DNA from: Rhodovulum visakhapatnamense | Lineage (GTDB): Bacteria; Pseudomonadota; Alphaproteobacteria; Rhodobacterales; Rhodobacteraceae | Reading direction: 5' to 3' | Length of the DNA: 64,000 nucleotides | Assembly: GCF_004365965.1 (NCBI RefSeq) | Contig: NZ_SOEB01000010.1 | Span: 84,055-148,054, forward strand | In this document: piece after piece, positions 44,996 to 55,487 of the stretch | How the letters are laid out: every line of letters begins with the position of its first letter | Position numbering within the stretch: position 1 is the stretch's first letter | Made by a program: the position numbers and the translations under genes | Notes under the pieces: model-generated | The model's database searches: none | What the model saw: the letters and a program-made list of their open reading frames with translations, nothing else | What the model was told of the DNA's origin: nothing

Positions 44996-45517
44996 TTATT
45001 TCAGACCTTCGGGGGGCGCGCTGACATTGCGCACGCCGCGCGCGCGCCAGCGTTCCAGTTCCTCGTACTGGTTCAGCGCCTGACGGCTGTAGGCCTTGTA
45101 ATAGACGGTCACGTTGAACCAGCGTTCCAGCAGGCGGCCGTCATGCTTCTGGCGGTATTCGAGGTCTTCCTGCGCCAGGGTCTGGCGGATCGAGGGATCG
45201 ACCCCGAACCGGCCGACCTGCGCCATCAGACCCGGATCTCCGCCCGTTCCGCGCGCGGCATTGCCGCCCAGCGCGGCGATGGCATCGGCCTCGGGCGTCG
45301 GATCGACCAGATTCGCGCCGCCCGGCGTCGGCGCGGGCAGGCTCGCCACGTCCTGGGGCATTTCCAGCGGCTTGTTCGGCACGACGGAAAATTCGTCGGG
45401 CCCGCGCTCGGCGCCGCGCAGATGCATCAGCTTGGGCTGATAGTCGTCGCCACGGCTGCAGCCCGACAAGGCAGCCGCCATGGCCGCCCCAAGAACCAGT
45501 ATCCGTGCCGATCGCAT
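44996..45517 (-). CDS. DUF3035 domain lipoprotein
   Basis: 173 residues from ATG 45517. It has a lipoprotein signal with lipobox LSGC (Cys about 18 in AAALSGCSRG), so it is lipid-anchored. The rest matches the DUF3035 family (PNKPLEMPQDVASLPAPTPGGANLVDP, cited as residues 48-74). The function is unknown. It lies directly downstream of lspA, the peptidase that matures lipoproteins. Confidence 0.88.
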   Translation of the reverse strand: MRSARILVLGAAMAAALSGCSRGDDYQPKLMHLRGAERGPDEFSVVPNKPLEMPQDVASLPAPTPGGANLVDPTPEADAIAALGGNAARGTGGDPGLMAQVGRFGVDPSIRQTLAQEDLEYRQKHDGRLLERWFNVTVYYKAYSRQALNQYEELERWRARGVRNVSAPPEGLK

Positions 45518-45570
45518 CCGCAGTCCCCTCCGTCCGGTCTGGCCCTCTTTAGCGCAGCTTGCAGGGCGCG

Positions 45571-46041
45571 TCACGGGGTCTTGTCCTTCCCCGTGTACAG
45601 CACGAGCCCCAGCGCGCCGGCAAAGATCGCCACATCGGCGACATTGAAAGCATAGGGATTGTCGATGCCGCAACAGGACATGTTCAGGAAGTCGGCCACC
45701 GCCCCGTACAGCACCCGGTCGAGTGCATTTCCCAAAGCGCCGCCGATCAGCAGCCCGGCCGAGACCAGTGCTGCCGGGCGGTGCCGCCCGCGCGCCATCC
45801 AGATCGCGACGCCGCCCGAGATCGCCAGTGACACCGCGATCAGCAGCCAGCGGGCCAGATCGGCATCATGCGCGAGAAGGCCGAAATTGACCCCCCGGTT
45901 CCAGGCCATCCGGAAGGTCAGATAGGGCGGCCAGACATCGATGCGCTGATCGAGCGCAAGGCCCATGTGGAAGACCACATAGACCTTGCTGACCTGGTCA
46001 ATCAGGAAGACCAGCGCCGCGACAAGCCCGAGCCGCCGCAT
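45571..46041 (-). CDS. lspA: lipoprotein signal peptidase (signal peptidase II)
   Basis: 156 residues with four membrane helices. The catalytic aspartates are Asp117 in GAVADF and Asp136 in FNVADVAI, with the conserved NxxDR (GNALDRV) nearby. It removes the signal peptide from diacylglyceryl-modified prolipoproteins. It starts 3 bases after the purH stop, so it belongs to the same operon. Confidence 0.96.
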   Translation of the reverse strand: MRRLGLVAALVFLIDQVSKVYVVFHMGLALDQRIDVWPPYLTFRMAWNRGVNFGLLAHDADLARWLLIAVSLAISGGVAIWMARGRHRPAALVSAGLLIGGALGNALDRVLYGAVADFLNMSCCGIDNPYAFNVADVAIFAGALGLVLYTGKDKTP

Positions 46042-46044
46042 CGC

Positions 46045-47634
46045 TCAGTGCCGGAAATGGCGCATGCCGGTCATGACCATGGCAAGCCCGGCCTCGTCGG
46101 CCGCCGCGATCACATCCTCGTCGCGGATCGAGCCGCCGGGCTGGATCACCGCCGTCGCCCCCGCCTCGACCGCCGCCATCAGCCCGTCGGCGAAGGGGAA
46201 GAAGGCGTCGGAGGCCACCGCGCAGCCCTTCGTCAGCGGCGCATCGAGCCCCAGCGCCTCGGCCATGTCCTCGGCCTTGCGCGCGGCGATGCGGCAAGAA
46301 TCGACCCGGCTCATCTGGCCCGCGCCGACACCGACGGTGGCGCCGTCCCGGACATAGACGATGGCGTTCGACTTGACATGCTTGGCCACGGTCCAGGCGA
46401 ACAGCATGTCTGCGATCTCGGCCTCGGTCGGGGCCCGCTTCGTCACCACCTTCAGGTCAGAGGCATCGATCCGGCCATTATCCTTGTCCTGCACCAGAAG
46501 CCCGCCCGAGACCTGGCGATAGGTCAGCCCCGCCGCCGCCGGATTGGCCAGCCCGCCGGTGGTCAGCAGCCGCAGGTTCTTCTTGGCGGCGAAGACCTCC
46601 TTGGCGGCATCGTCGGCGGCGGGCGCGATCACCACTTCGGTGAAGATCTCGCTGATCGCCCTGGCGGTCGGCTCGTCGAGCTTCATGTTCAGCGCGACGA
46701 TGCCGCCGAAGGCCGAGGTGCGGTCGCAGTCGAAGGCGCGCCGATAAGCCTGTTCCAGGGTCTCGCCGCGGGCCACGCCGCAGGGATTGGCATGCTTGAT
46801 GATGGCACAGGCCGGGCCGTTCGCGGGCAGGAACTCGCTGACCAGCTCGAAGGCGGCATCGGTGTCGTTGATGTTGTTGTAGGACAGCTCCTTGCCCTGC
46901 CACTGCTTGGCGGTGGCGATGCCGGGCCGTTCCGAGCCGTCGATGTAGAAGGCGGCCTGCTGGTGCGGGTTCTCGCCATAGCGCAGCCCCTGGGCCAGCG
47001 CGCCCGCGAAGACACGGCGGCGCGGCTGGGCATCGCCCAAGGCCTTGGCCATCCAGGTCGAGACCGCGGCATCATAGGCACCGGTCCGGGCATAGGCGAT
47101 CTGCGCCAGCTTCCTGCGGAACTTCAGGCAGGTCGCGCCGTCATGGCGGTCGAGCTCGCCCAGCAGCCGCGCGTAATCCTCGGTATCGACGACGACATTG
47201 ACGAAGGCGTGGTTCTTGGCCGCGGCGCGGATCATCGCCGGGCCGCCGATGTCGATATTCTCGATGCAGTCGTCATAGTCGGCCCCCTTCGCGACGGTCG
47301 CCTCGAACGGGTAGAGATTGACCACCAGCAGGTCGATCGGGCCGATGCCGTGCTCTTCCATGGCCATCACATGGGCCTCGTTGTCGCGCAGCGCCAGAAG
47401 CCCGCCATGCACCATCGGATGCAGCGTCTTGACCCGGCCGTCCATCATCTCGGGAAAGCCCGTGACCTCGGAAACGTCCTTGACCTCGAGCCCCGCCTCG
47501 CGAAGCGCCTTGGCGGTGCCCCCGGTCGACAGGAGCTCGACCCCCCGGGCGGCCAGCGACCGGCCGAGATCGATCAGCCCGGTCTTGTCGGATACGGAAA
47601 GAAGCGCACGGCGCACGGGCACGAGTTCGGTCAT
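46045..47634 (-). CDS. purH: bifunctional AICAR transformylase/IMP cyclohydrolase
   Basis: 529 residues, the normal length, catalysing the last two steps of IMP synthesis. The N-terminal MGS-like cyclohydrolase domain is visible ([19 protein letters not shown]). The C-terminal transformylase domain carries the KHANPCGVA motif and RYGENPHQ. The start lies 4 bases after the stop of the heparinase-like gene. Confidence 0.98.
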   Translation of the reverse strand: MTELVPVRRALLSVSDKTGLIDLGRSLAARGVELLSTGGTAKALREAGLEVKDVSEVTGFPEMMDGRVKTLHPMVHGGLLALRDNEAHVMAMEEHGIGPIDLLVVNLYPFEATVAKGADYDDCIENIDIGGPAMIRAAAKNHAFVNVVVDTEDYARLLGELDRHDGATCLKFRRKLAQIAYARTGAYDAAVSTWMAKALGDAQPRRRVFAGALAQGLRYGENPHQQAAFYIDGSERPGIATAKQWQGKELSYNNINDTDAAFELVSEFLPANGPACAIIKHANPCGVARGETLEQAYRRAFDCDRTSAFGGIVALNMKLDEPTARAISEIFTEVVIAPAADDAAKEVFAAKKNLRLLTTGGLANPAAAGLTYRQVSGGLLVQDKDNGRIDASDLKVVTKRAPTEAEIADMLFAWTVAKHVKSNAIVYVRDGATVGVGAGQMSRVDSCRIAARKAEDMAEALGLDAPLTKGCAVASDAFFPFADGLMAAVEAGATAVIQPGGSIRDEDVIAAADEAGLAMVMTGMRHFRH

Positions 47635-47638
47635 CGGA

Positions 47639-49426
47639 TCAGTCCTTCGTCATTGAATGGGGGCGAGTCCAGGGGGCTGCTGTATCGTCGAATTCGTCTT
47701 CGCGCTCAAGGTCCCGCGGGGCCTGCGCGCCTTCATGGGCCTTGGCCAGCGTCCAGCCGACCACGCAGGCCGTGTCGGTCATCCGCGCCGACAGCAGGAT
47801 GGCCTGGCTGGCGCGCGGCGCGGGCCTGCCCGTTTCCAGATAGACGCTTGGCGCCAGCGACAAGGTCGCCGCGCCATCGTGGCGAAACACCCAGATCTCG
47901 CCGCTTTTGGGCGCCAGCGACACCGCCGAACCGCCCAGATCCAGCGCCGCGTCGATTTCGGGGTGCAGATGGAAATGGATCGAGAAGGCGATGCCCTCGC
48001 CGTCCGAGCGCGCCAGCGCCCGCTCGAAGGCCGCGCGTTCCTCGGGGGTGAAGGCCGCCAGCGTGTCCTCGCCCGACAGCGCGCGCCCGTCATAGGCGAG
48101 GTTCAACTGGCGCACATGGGTCAGCCCGTGGGTCGTGGAATAGCCGTCATGCCAGGCGGTCAGCGCCTGCCCGGCCTGCCCGGTCTCGGCCCGCCATTCG
48201 ACCGGCCCCGGGATCTCTGTCAGAAGTTGCGGCCTTCTGCGCCGCCGGGGCGCCAGCCGGGACGAGGAAAAGCCCTCGATCGCCAGAGTCGAATGCGACC
48301 GCGTCGCGCGCCCGGCCATCCGCCAGCCCGGGCCGAAGGCGCCGCCCGTGCCGCAATTGACAATTACCGGCCGCCGCCCCGAGGTCAGCTCGAAGGCCAG
48401 CGTCGAGGCATGGGCCTCGGCCGAGGCCGGTCCCGCGGGCGGTGGCGCGGCATCGACGATGACCGTCGTCCGCCCCGAGGCAAGCCGGGCATAGCCCATG
48501 GCCAGCCCCCTCAGCGCGCGCGGCTTGACCCCCGCCGCCGCCAGCGCCTGGTCGAGCCGTCCTTCCGGCCCGCGCCCGCCGCCGTGAAACCGCGCCAGCC
48601 CGCCATCGGCATGGCGCAGCGCGCGCAGCACCGGCGCGATCCGCTGGATCGCCGCGCGATGCCCCTGCCAGGCGGGGCGCTTGGCCAGCGCAAGCGCCGC
48701 CTCGGTCCAGCCCAGAAGGGTCAGCACCTCCAGCAGCTCTTCGGGGTTGCGGGTGGCCAGCGCCCCGTCATCGGCGATGTCGGTGTCGCAGGCGCGGTCG
48801 AGGGCCGCCAGCGCCTTGGGCAGGTGCCGCCCCATCCCCTCGAGGCAGAGCGCGCCGTAGATCAGCCCGGCCAGCGCCTCGAACCGGGCAAGCCCGGGCG
48901 GCGCGTTGCGCCAGCGCCGCGCCAGAAACGCGGTCTGCCGCGCCAGCGCCAGATGCAGCCGCGCGCGCCGGGCCTCGTCCAGCCCGGCCTCGATGAAGCG
49001 CGCGTGATGGATCAGACGGATGGTCCGGCGCCCGGCCAGTTCGGGCGTCCAGCCCGGCCCGCTACCTCGCCCGAACCGTTCGATCCAGCCCTGCGTCCAG
49101 TCCTGGGCGGCGGTCCGCGCCTTGCCGTCCGCCGCCGCCGCCAGATCGTCGAGCCAGCCAAAGCCCTGCCGGTCGGCCTCGAACCGCGCGCCGGGGCTGG
49201 CGACGTCCCAGATCCCGGTGCCCGGCGCCTCGACCGCGCCGCCGTCGAACAGGAACCGGCCCGCGCAAAGCTGGCGCCCGCGGGCGAAACTGCCGACCGA
49301 GCGCGGCTCGGGTTGCAGCACCAGGCGCAGCACAGGCCGGCCAAGCGCACTCAGCCGGGCGTGGAAACGATTGCTCCACGCGCCGCGCCGGACGGGCGGG
49401 AACTCGGTATCGGTCGGGCCTGCCAT
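47639..49426 (-). CDS. heparinase II/III-like protein
   Basis: 595 residues. An N-terminal alpha/alpha toroid (about 60-300) and a C-terminal beta-sandwich with [14 protein letters not shown] and the aromatic/His segment [16 protein letters not shown] match the heparinase II/III family of uronic-acid polysaccharide lyases. No clear signal peptide is visible, which is odd for such enzymes. It lies between rsmB and purH in one direction. The substrate is unknown; a cell-envelope or exopolysaccharide role is speculative. Confidence 0.86.
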   Translation of the reverse strand: MAGPTDTEFPPVRRGAWSNRFHARLSALGRPVLRLVLQPEPRSVGSFARGRQLCAGRFLFDGGAVEAPGTGIWDVASPGARFEADRQGFGWLDDLAAAADGKARTAAQDWTQGWIERFGRGSGPGWTPELAGRRTIRLIHHARFIEAGLDEARRARLHLALARQTAFLARRWRNAPPGLARFEALAGLIYGALCLEGMGRHLPKALAALDRACDTDIADDGALATRNPEELLEVLTLLGWTEAALALAKRPAWQGHRAAIQRIAPVLRALRHADGGLARFHGGGRGPEGRLDQALAAAGVKPRALRGLAMGYARLASGRTTVIVDAAPPPAGPASAEAHASTLAFELTSGRRPVIVNCGTGGAFGPGWRMAGRATRSHSTLAIEGFSSSRLAPRRRRRPQLLTEIPGPVEWRAETGQAGQALTAWHDGYSTTHGLTHVRQLNLAYDGRALSGEDTLAAFTPEERAAFERALARSDGEGIAFSIHFHLHPEIDAALDLGGSAVSLAPKSGEIWVFRHDGAATLSLAPSVYLETGRPAPRASQAILLSARMTDTACVVGWTLAKAHEGAQAPRDLEREDEFDDTAAPWTRPHSMTKD

Positions 49427-49524
49427 GGTCGGGCTTCGTTCTGTCGGGCTCTTGCCTGCCGCCGGACCATACCGGGCCGGTCACCGGGTGTCACCGGAGA
49501 ATTGCGCCCGGTTCGGGGCGTCGC

Positions 49525-50817
49525 TCAGGCGGGTTTGCGGAGCCCGGCGATGAAGAACCCGTCCAGGCCGCCGCGGTCCGCCCAGAAATCGGGCCTGAGC
49601 CGCAGCGCCTCATGGGCGGCACGCCAGCCGGGGTCGATCCAGGGGGCCTCGAAGGCGATGGGGGCCAGATCCGGGTGGCGGTCCAGCGCCGCCGCCAGCT
49701 GCGCCTCGCCTTCTTCGGGCAAAAGTGAACAGGTGCAGAAGATCAGCCGCCCGCCGGGGGCGAGCAGGCCGAGCGCCCGGTCGATCAGCGCCGATTGCAG
49801 CGGGAAAAGCGGTTTGACCGACGCGCCATCCTTGGCGAAGGGCAGATCGGGATGGCGCCGGATCGTGCCGGTGGCAGAACAGGGCGCATCCAGCAGGATC
49901 GCGTCGAAGCGCTGGTCGGTGTCCCAGTCCAGCGCGTCCGCGACGACGAGCGTGGCCGTCAGGTCGGTGCGGGCGAGGTTCTCCTCGACCCGCGCCATGC
50001 GCTGCCCGGAAATATCGAGCGCGGTGACCGTGGCGCCCGCCGCCGCCATCTGCATCGTCTTGCCGCCCGGCGCGGCGCACAGGTCCAGAACCCGTTCGCC
50101 CGGGCGCGCCGCCAGAAGCCGCGCGGGCAGGGAGGCGGCCGTGTCCTGCACCCACCAGGCGCCCTCGCCATAGCCCGGCAGCGCCGAGACCTGCACCGAC
50201 CCCGCGATCCGCACCGACCCGGTGGGCAGCGCCACGCCGCCCGTCGCCCCGGCCAGCGCTGCGGCATCGCCATCCTTCGGCGTCAGGTCGAGCGGCGCGC
50301 CCGCCGCATGGGCGGCCTCGATGCCGACCACGGCCGCCCGCCCCCAGGCGCTGTCGAGCCGTCCGCGCAGCCAGCCCGGCAGACGCGGCGGCGGCAGCGC
50401 CAGCCAGTCGCTGGCGGGCAGATCGGCCACCTTGCGCAGCACCGCATTGACCAGCCCCGCCAGCGCCTCGGTCCTGCGGTCGGCCCGCGCCAGCGCCACG
50501 GCTGCGTTGACTGCGCCATGGGCCGCGGCGCCGCCTTCCAGCATCTCGACCGTCGCGAGCCTGAGGATGGCGTGGACCGGCGGCGGCGGGGGGCGGCGCA
50601 GGAAGGGTTTCAGCACCGCATCGGCGCGGCCCATATGCCGCAGCGTCGAGACCGCCAGCCGCTGGGCGCGGGCGCGGTCAGAGGGCTCCAGCGGCTCCAG
50701 CGGGCCGTCGGGTCCGGCCAGTTCCGCGACCAGCCGCCGGTCTTCCAGCACCGCGCGGATCAGATCCAGCGCCGCCGCCCGTGCGCGTTCGGTCCCGCGT
50801 TCCCGTGGCTCGTCCAT
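49525..50817 (-). CDS. rsmB: 16S rRNA m5C967 methyltransferase RsmB
   Basis: About 430 residues. An N-terminal NusB-like helical domain (GTERARAAALDLIRAVLEDR) is followed by a Rossmann methyltransferase: SAM motif LDLCAAPGGKTMQMA, DAPCSATGTIRRHPDL with one catalytic Cys, and CTCSLLPEEGE with the second. It methylates C967 of 16S rRNA. The ATG at 50817 is preferred, but 50838 is also plausible. Confidence 0.94.
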   Translation of the reverse strand: MDEPRERGTERARAAALDLIRAVLEDRRLVAELAGPDGPLEPLEPSDRARAQRLAVSTLRHMGRADAVLKPFLRRPPPPPVHAILRLATVEMLEGGAAAHGAVNAAVALARADRRTEALAGLVNAVLRKVADLPASDWLALPPPRLPGWLRGRLDSAWGRAAVVGIEAAHAAGAPLDLTPKDGDAAALAGATGGVALPTGSVRIAGSVQVSALPGYGEGAWWVQDTAASLPARLLAARPGERVLDLCAAPGGKTMQMAAAGATVTALDISGQRMARVEENLARTDLTATLVVADALDWDTDQRFDAILLDAPCSATGTIRRHPDLPFAKDGASVKPLFPLQSALIDRALGLLAPGGRLIFCTCSLLPEEGEAQLAAALDRHPDLAPIAFEAPWIDPGWRAAHEALRLRPDFWADRGGLDGFFIAGLRKPA

Positions 50818-50887
50818 TCCGGCCCCCGCTTGCTCCATGCCGCGCCCCCGGTATATCACCGGACCGCAACCGGCAAGGAGGCGCCCG

Positions 50888-51085
50888 ATGTCCGACGACG
50901 CTGAAGACACCCCCCGCAAGGATCTGCCGCCCGCCGCCCGGCGCGCGCTGGCCGAGGCCGCGGAACGCCGCAAGGCCGCCGAAGCCGCCGAAAAGGCCCG
51001 GCCGGTCGAACTGGGCGGCCGCGACGGCCCCGATCCGGTCCGCTATGGCGACTGGGAGAAGAAGGGCATCGCCATCGACTTCTGA
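50888..51085 (+). CDS. DUF1674 protein (SDHAF4-like assembly factor)
   Basis: 65 residues. The C-terminal GGRDGPDPVRYGDWEKKGIAIDF (positions 43-65) is the DUF1674 signature shared with mitochondrial Sdh8/SDHAF4, which helps flavinylated SdhA join SdhB. Succinate dehydrogenase genes are not nearby. It is divergent from rsmB. A C12G7 tract follows its stop. Confidence 0.93.
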   Translation: MSDDAEDTPRKDLPPAARRALAEAAERRKAAEAAEKARPVELGGRDGPDPVRYGDWEKKGIAIDF

Positions 51086-51097
51086 GCGGCGGCACCG

Positions 51098-51116
51098 CCC
51101 CCCCCCCCCGGGGGGG
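51098..51116. repeat. C12G7 homopolymer tract
   Basis: Twelve C (51098-51109) followed by seven G (51110-51116), 12 bases after the DUF1674 stop. It is a 14-bp perfect palindrome inside a long homopolymer, prone to slippage and possibly to sequencing error. Confidence 0.9.
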
Positions 51117-51138
51117 CGAACGCCGCGGGGCCATATGA

Positions 51139-51156
51139 CCATTCGGCGCCGAATGG
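51139..51156. repeat. 18-bp perfect palindrome
   Basis: CCATTCGGCGCCGAATGG reads the same on both strands. It lies in the 153-base gap between the convergent DUF1674 and enoyl-reductase-like genes. It could be an operator or recombination site; an RNA hairpin would need to open the centre. Nothing else is recognised in this gap. Confidence 0.85.
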
Positions 51157-51238
51157 ATGGCAACGGATCCGATTCCGGGAACGGCCCATCGACCCGGACT
51201 GCCCGGGCGCCACCCGGGCGGGACAGGGCCGCCCTTCT

Positions 51239-52216
51239 TCAGGCAAGGCCGGACATGTCGAGGATGGGCTTGCGCCCCCCGGGTCTCTCGGCCTCGGCAA
51301 GCGCCTTCGGCCAGTCCCGCGCGGGAAAAACCCTGGGATCCGGGGGCGGGGTCTCTGCCAGCATCGACCAGATGTCGGCGAAGGCGTCCCGCATGCCCGG
51401 CCCCACCGGGGATGGCAGGTGATCGCGCAGGTGAAACCGATGATACGACGCTTTGGTCCCTGCGCCGACCATCACTGGCCTGCCCGTGAGAAGCCCATAG
51501 GCGACAAAGTCGGCCCCGCGCCGCATCCGCCCCAGAACGCCGCTTGCGATGTCGCCCCCCAAGGCGTCGAAGGCGATGTCGGCCCCTGTGGACGCCCTCG
51601 AGATCGCGACGGAATCGACTGTCGAGACCGGCTCTATCCCGATTTGGCGCAGGCGATCCGTCCGGCTTTCGGAACGATAGATGCCGACGACATGGCGGGC
51701 CCCCTGACGGATCGCCCAGCGGCCCAGATATTCGGCACAGCCCGACCCCGCACCGCAAAGCAGGACGGTCTTGTCCCGAACCGGCCAGCGCCGCAGCATC
51801 GTGGCGGCCGCCAGCGGATTTATGTAGGCGCGCGCCGCCATGAGATCGGAAATCCCGTCGGGCACCTGCACAGCACAGGTTGCGGGACAGTCCACATGGG
51901 TCTGCCAAGTGCCTTCGCCCCGCAAGGGCAACACGCGTCGTCCCAGCATATGCGAGAATTCGGCGGGGGCCTCGACCACGCGGCCGACGCCTTCGTATCC
52001 TGCCACGGCCGGAAGCACGACCCTGTGCGCGTAGGCCCCGGTGATCGGTATCAGATCGGACGGGTTGACCGGAACATGCGTTACTTCAACCCGCAGGACC
52101 CCGGAAGCGAGTGGCGGACGTTCGGTCTCGATCAGCTCAAGAACCGATCGCGGGGCGCCAAAGCTCTTGTAAATGAATGATTTGCGCGTCCTGCGCGGGG
52201 AGTGGTCCTGAGGCAT
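51239..52216 (-). CDS. MDR-family enoyl reductase/quinone oxidoreductase-like protein (MECR type)
   Basis: 325 residues from ATG 52216. It is a zinc-free medium-chain reductase. The N-terminal GroES-like part includes VTHVPVNPSDLIPITGAY and AGYEGVGRV; the Rossmann part has CGAGSGCAEYLGRWAIRQGA and FDALGG. This resembles mitochondrial 2-enoyl thioester reductase. Codon use is less GC-rich than the neighbours (for example TTTATGTAG-like stretches), and it is flanked by unusual non-coding DNA, so it may be acquired. Confidence 0.82.
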   Translation of the reverse strand: MPQDHSPRRTRKSFIYKSFGAPRSVLELIETERPPLASGVLRVEVTHVPVNPSDLIPITGAYAHRVVLPAVAGYEGVGRVVEAPAEFSHMLGRRVLPLRGEGTWQTHVDCPATCAVQVPDGISDLMAARAYINPLAAATMLRRWPVRDKTVLLCGAGSGCAEYLGRWAIRQGARHVVGIYRSESRTDRLRQIGIEPVSTVDSVAISRASTGADIAFDALGGDIASGVLGRMRRGADFVAYGLLTGRPVMVGAGTKASYHRFHLRDHLPSPVGPGMRDAFADIWSMLAETPPPDPRVFPARDWPKALAEAERPGGRKPILDMSGLA

Positions 52217-52421
52217 GAGCTGCCTTAGCCCAGCCGCAGCTCTCTGCAAAGGCCCCCTCCGCCCTTGTCTGACCGGCTGCCGGGGTTTTCCATGCGGACG
52301 CGCGGGCCAATCGAGGCGACCGGTTCCGGCGGACCGGCCCGGCCGCGCCTTGCGATGCGATCGTCCTTTCGGTTTCCTTGCCGGCCAAGGGCAGGGCCTG
52401 CCGGAACGATACTGCCGGGGC

Positions 52422-53231
52422 CTAAAGCCCCAGAACGTCGAGCATGTCGTATTCGCCGGGCTTCTGGTCCTGGCCCCAGAGCGCGGCCCTCAGCGCGCCG
52501 CGGGCGAAGATCTGGCGGTCGGTCGCGACATGGCGCAGCACGATCCGTTCGCCGAGCCCGGCGAAGATCACGTCGTGTTCGCCCACGATGTCGCCGCCGC
52601 GAATCGACGAAAAGCCGATGGCCCCCTTCGCGCGTTCGCCGGTGATGCCGTCGCGGCCGCGCTCGGACGCATCGTCCAGCGCGATGTGCCGCCCCTCGGC
52701 CGCGGCCTGACCCAGCATCAGCGCGGTGCCCGAAGGCGCGTCGACCTTGTGGCGGTGATGCGCCTCGACGATCTCGATGTCGAAGTCCTCGTCAAGCGCC
52801 GCTGCAACCCGCCGGGTCAGCTGCACCAGCAGATTGACGCCGAGGCTCATGTTTCCGGCCCGCACGATCACCGCATGGCGGGCGGCGGCCTTGATCTTCT
52901 GCAGATGTTCGGGGGCCAGGCCGGTGGTGCCGATCACATGCACGGCGCGGGCCTGCGCGGTCAGGGTGGCGGTCGCGACCGTGGCCTCGGGCGTGGTGAA
53001 GTCGATCACCGCATGGGCCTGGGCGATCACCGCCAGCGCGTCGTCGGTGACCTTCACGCCGACCGCCGGGCCGCCCATCGCCTCGCCCACGTCGCGGCCG
53101 ATCCAGGGATGGCCGGGCCGTTCGACGCAGCCCGCCAGCCGGGCCTTCTCGCTTTGCTGCACGGCCTCGATCAGCATCTGACCCATGCGCCCCGAGGCGC
53201 CCATCACCACGATGCCCGGCAGGCTGTCCAT
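52422..53231 (-). CDS. dapB: 4-hydroxy-tetrahydrodipicolinate reductase
   Basis: 269 residues from ATG 53231 (AAGGAG 8 bases upstream). The NAD(P)-binding motif GASGRMGQM, the TTG segment ([11 protein letters not shown]) and the catalytic block [16 protein letters not shown] are present. It works in lysine and meso-DAP synthesis. The 205 bases after it (52217-52421) hold no gene. Confidence 0.97.
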   Translation of the reverse strand: MDSLPGIVVMGASGRMGQMLIEAVQQSEKARLAGCVERPGHPWIGRDVGEAMGGPAVGVKVTDDALAVIAQAHAVIDFTTPEATVATATLTAQARAVHVIGTTGLAPEHLQKIKAAARHAVIVRAGNMSLGVNLLVQLTRRVAAALDEDFDIEIVEAHHRHKVDAPSGTALMLGQAAAEGRHIALDDASERGRDGITGERAKGAIGFSSIRGGDIVGEHDVIFAGLGERIVLRHVATDRQIFARGALRAALWGQDQKPGEYDMLDVLGL

Positions 53232-53323
53232 CGCACTTGCTCCTTCGACCTGAATGGGTCCGATGTAGCCCATGGACGGGCGCGCGCAAAGGCCCGCTTG
53301 GCAAAGCCCGCCGGGTGGCCTAG

Positions 53324-53731
53324 ATGCAGCCCATGTCCAGATCCTCTGCCCCGTCCCAAAGACAGCTGCGCGTCGGCGAACTGATCCGCCGCACCCTCTC
53401 GGAGGTGCTGGCCCGCGGCGACGTGCACGACCCCGAACTGAACCGGATGTCGATCACCGTGGGCGAGGTCCGCACCTCGCCCGATCTCAAGGTGGCGACC
53501 GCCTTCGTGCTGCCGCTGGGGGGCGATCATGCCGAAGAGGCGCTGGCCGCGCTGCGCCGCAACCGGGGTGAATTGCGCCGGGCGGTTGGCAAGAAGACCC
53601 AGCTGAAATTCACGCCCGAGCTGCGCTTTACCCTCGATGAGACCTTCGACCGGATGGACGAGACCCGGCGGCTTCTGGCCGACGAGACCGTGCGCCGCGA
53701 TCTGACCGCGCCCGATGGCGATGAGGATTAG
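53324..53731 (+). CDS. rbfA: ribosome-binding factor A
   Basis: 135 residues with the KH-like RbfA fold. Blocks [37 protein letters not shown] and [19 protein letters not shown] are typical. It helps 16S rRNA 5'-end maturation and cold growth. A second ATG three codons in (53333) is possible; GGTGG before 53324 favours the first. It overlaps the next gene by 17 bases. Confidence 0.95.
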   Translation: MQPMSRSSAPSQRQLRVGELIRRTLSEVLARGDVHDPELNRMSITVGEVRTSPDLKVATAFVLPLGGDHAEEALAALRRNRGELRRAVGKKTQLKFTPELRFTLDETFDRMDETRRLLADETVRRDLTAPDGDED

Positions 53732-54464
53732 GGCCGCCCTTTTCCTGCTGGCTGCCCTTCTTCCCCTGCCCGCCGCGGCAGAGCCCGCCTGCCATCCGCT
53801 GACCCATGAGGGCCGCGGCTATGTCGTCTGCAGCGCCGATCCGGCGACCGACGATCTGCGGCTGTTCCTGAAGACCGACCAGGGCGGGATCTATGGCAGC
53901 TTCGGCCGGGTGAACCAGGCGCTGGCGGCGCGGGGCGAGACCCTGGCTTTCGCGATGAATGCCGGGATGTATCATCCCGACCGCCGCCCCGTCGGGCTGT
54001 ATGTCGAGGACGGCCGGCAGCAGATGCATGCCGTGGCCGCGGCCGGGCCGGGCAATTTCGGGATGCTGCCCAACGGGGTGCTGTGCCTTGAGGACGGCCG
54101 GGCCGAGGTGATCGAGACCCGCGCCTATCTGGAGGCCCCGCCCGAGTGCCGTTATGCGACGCAATCGGGGCCGATGCTGGTGATCGACGGCGCGCTGCAC
54201 CCGCGGTTCCTGTCCGACAGCGACTCGCGCTATGTGCGGAACGGCGTCGGCGTCGATGCCGAGGGGCGGCTTCACTTCGCGATCTCGGACGCGCCGGTCA
54301 CGTTCCACGAATTCGGGCGGCTCTTCCGCGACGTGCTGAAGACCCCGGACGCGCTTTACTTCGATGGCAAGGTGTCGAAACTTTACGCCCCGGATCTTGG
54401 CCGCAACGATGCCGGGCTGCCGATGGGGCCGATCGTCGGCGCCGTTGTGCCCGCCGCCGAGTAG
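53715..54464 (+). CDS. DUF2233 / phosphodiester glycosidase-like secreted protein
   Basis: 249 residues with a signal peptide ([22 protein letters not shown]). The NAGPA-like DUF2233 domain shows [35 protein letters not shown] and FDGKVSKLY. Such domains occur in enzymes that remove phosphodiester-linked sugars or act on the cell wall; the activity here is unproven. The start overlaps rbfA. The usual rbfA-truB neighbourhood is interrupted by this gene. Confidence 0.87.
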   Translation: MAMRIRAALFLLAALLPLPAAAEPACHPLTHEGRGYVVCSADPATDDLRLFLKTDQGGIYGSFGRVNQALAARGETLAFAMNAGMYHPDRRPVGLYVEDGRQQMHAVAAAGPGNFGMLPNGVLCLEDGRAEVIETRAYLEAPPECRYATQSGPMLVIDGALHPRFLSDSDSRYVRNGVGVDAEGRLHFAISDAPVTFHEFGRLFRDVLKTPDALYFDGKVSKLYAPDLGRNDAGLPMGPIVGAVVPAAE

Positions 54465-54578
54465 ACGGCCCCTCGCCTTGCGCCTGCCCTGCATTGACGG
54501 AACGCCCCGGCTTCGCTAGCAGGCGGGCCTCGCACATGCATCCGGGTCGCTCAGACCGCAGCGGAGGAGCCAAGGCAT

Positions 54579-55487
54579 ATGGGACGCAGCCGCAAGGGAC
54601 GCGACATTTCGGGCTGGCTGGTCGTGGACAAGCCCGCGGGCCTGACCTCGACCGCCGTGGTCAACAAGGTCCGCTGGGCCTTCAACGCGAAGAAGGCAGG
54701 CCATGCCGGCACGCTCGACCCCGCCGCGACCGGGGTTCTGGCCGTGGCGCTGGGCGAGGCCACCAAGACCGTGCCCTTCGTGACCGATGCGCTCAAGGCC
54801 TACCGCTTCACCGTGCGCTTCGGCGCGGCGACCAATACCGACGATGCCGAGGGCGAGGTGATCGCGACCTCGGAAAGGCGGCCCTCGGATGACGAGATCG
54901 CTGCCGCGCTGCCCGCCTTCGTCGGCGATATCGAGCAGGTGCCGCCGCAATTCTCGGCCGTGAAGATCGACGGCGAGCGCGCCTATGCGCTGGCCCGCGC
55001 GGGCGAGGAGGTCGAGATCGCTGCCCGCCCGCTTTATGTCGAAAGCCTCGAGATGGTCGAACGCCCCGATGCCGACCATGCGGTGCTGGAGATGATCTGC
55101 GGCAAGGGCGGCTATGTGCGCTCGATCGCCCGCGATCTGGGGAAGGCGCTGGGCTGCCATGGCCATGTGGTCAGCCTGCGCCGGGTCTGGGCCGGGCCGT
55201 TCGAGGCCGAGGACGGGGTGACGCTCGATCTGGTCGAGGAACTGGCGCGCACGCCTGCGCTCGACGACTACCTGCGGCCGCTGGAAGAGGGGTTGGCCGA
55301 TCTGCCGGAACTGCGCACGACCCATGATGGCGCGACCAAGCTGCGCAACGGCAATCCCGGCATCGTGCTGGCCTCTGACGTCGAATATGGCGACGAGGCC
55401 TGGGCCTCGCTGGATGGCGAGGCGGTGGCGGTCGGCATCTACAAGGCGGGCGAGCTGCACCCGAACCGGGTTTTCGTCAAGGGCTGA
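54579..55487 (+). CDS. truB: tRNA pseudouridine-55 synthase
   Basis: 302 residues. The catalytic motif is [14 protein letters not shown] with Asp47; KAYRF and the C-terminal PUA-like region are also visible. It makes pseudouridine 55 in the T loop of all tRNAs. It ends exactly where the convergent ABC1 kinase gene ends. Confidence 0.97.
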   Translation: MGRSRKGRDISGWLVVDKPAGLTSTAVVNKVRWAFNAKKAGHAGTLDPAATGVLAVALGEATKTVPFVTDALKAYRFTVRFGAATNTDDAEGEVIATSERRPSDDEIAAALPAFVGDIEQVPPQFSAVKIDGERAYALARAGEEVEIAARPLYVESLEMVERPDADHAVLEMICGKGGYVRSIARDLGKALGCHGHVVSLRRVWAGPFEAEDGVTLDLVEELARTPALDDYLRPLEEGLADLPELRTTHDGATKLRNGNPGIVLASDVEYGDEAWASLDGEAVAVGIYKAGELHPNRVFVKG

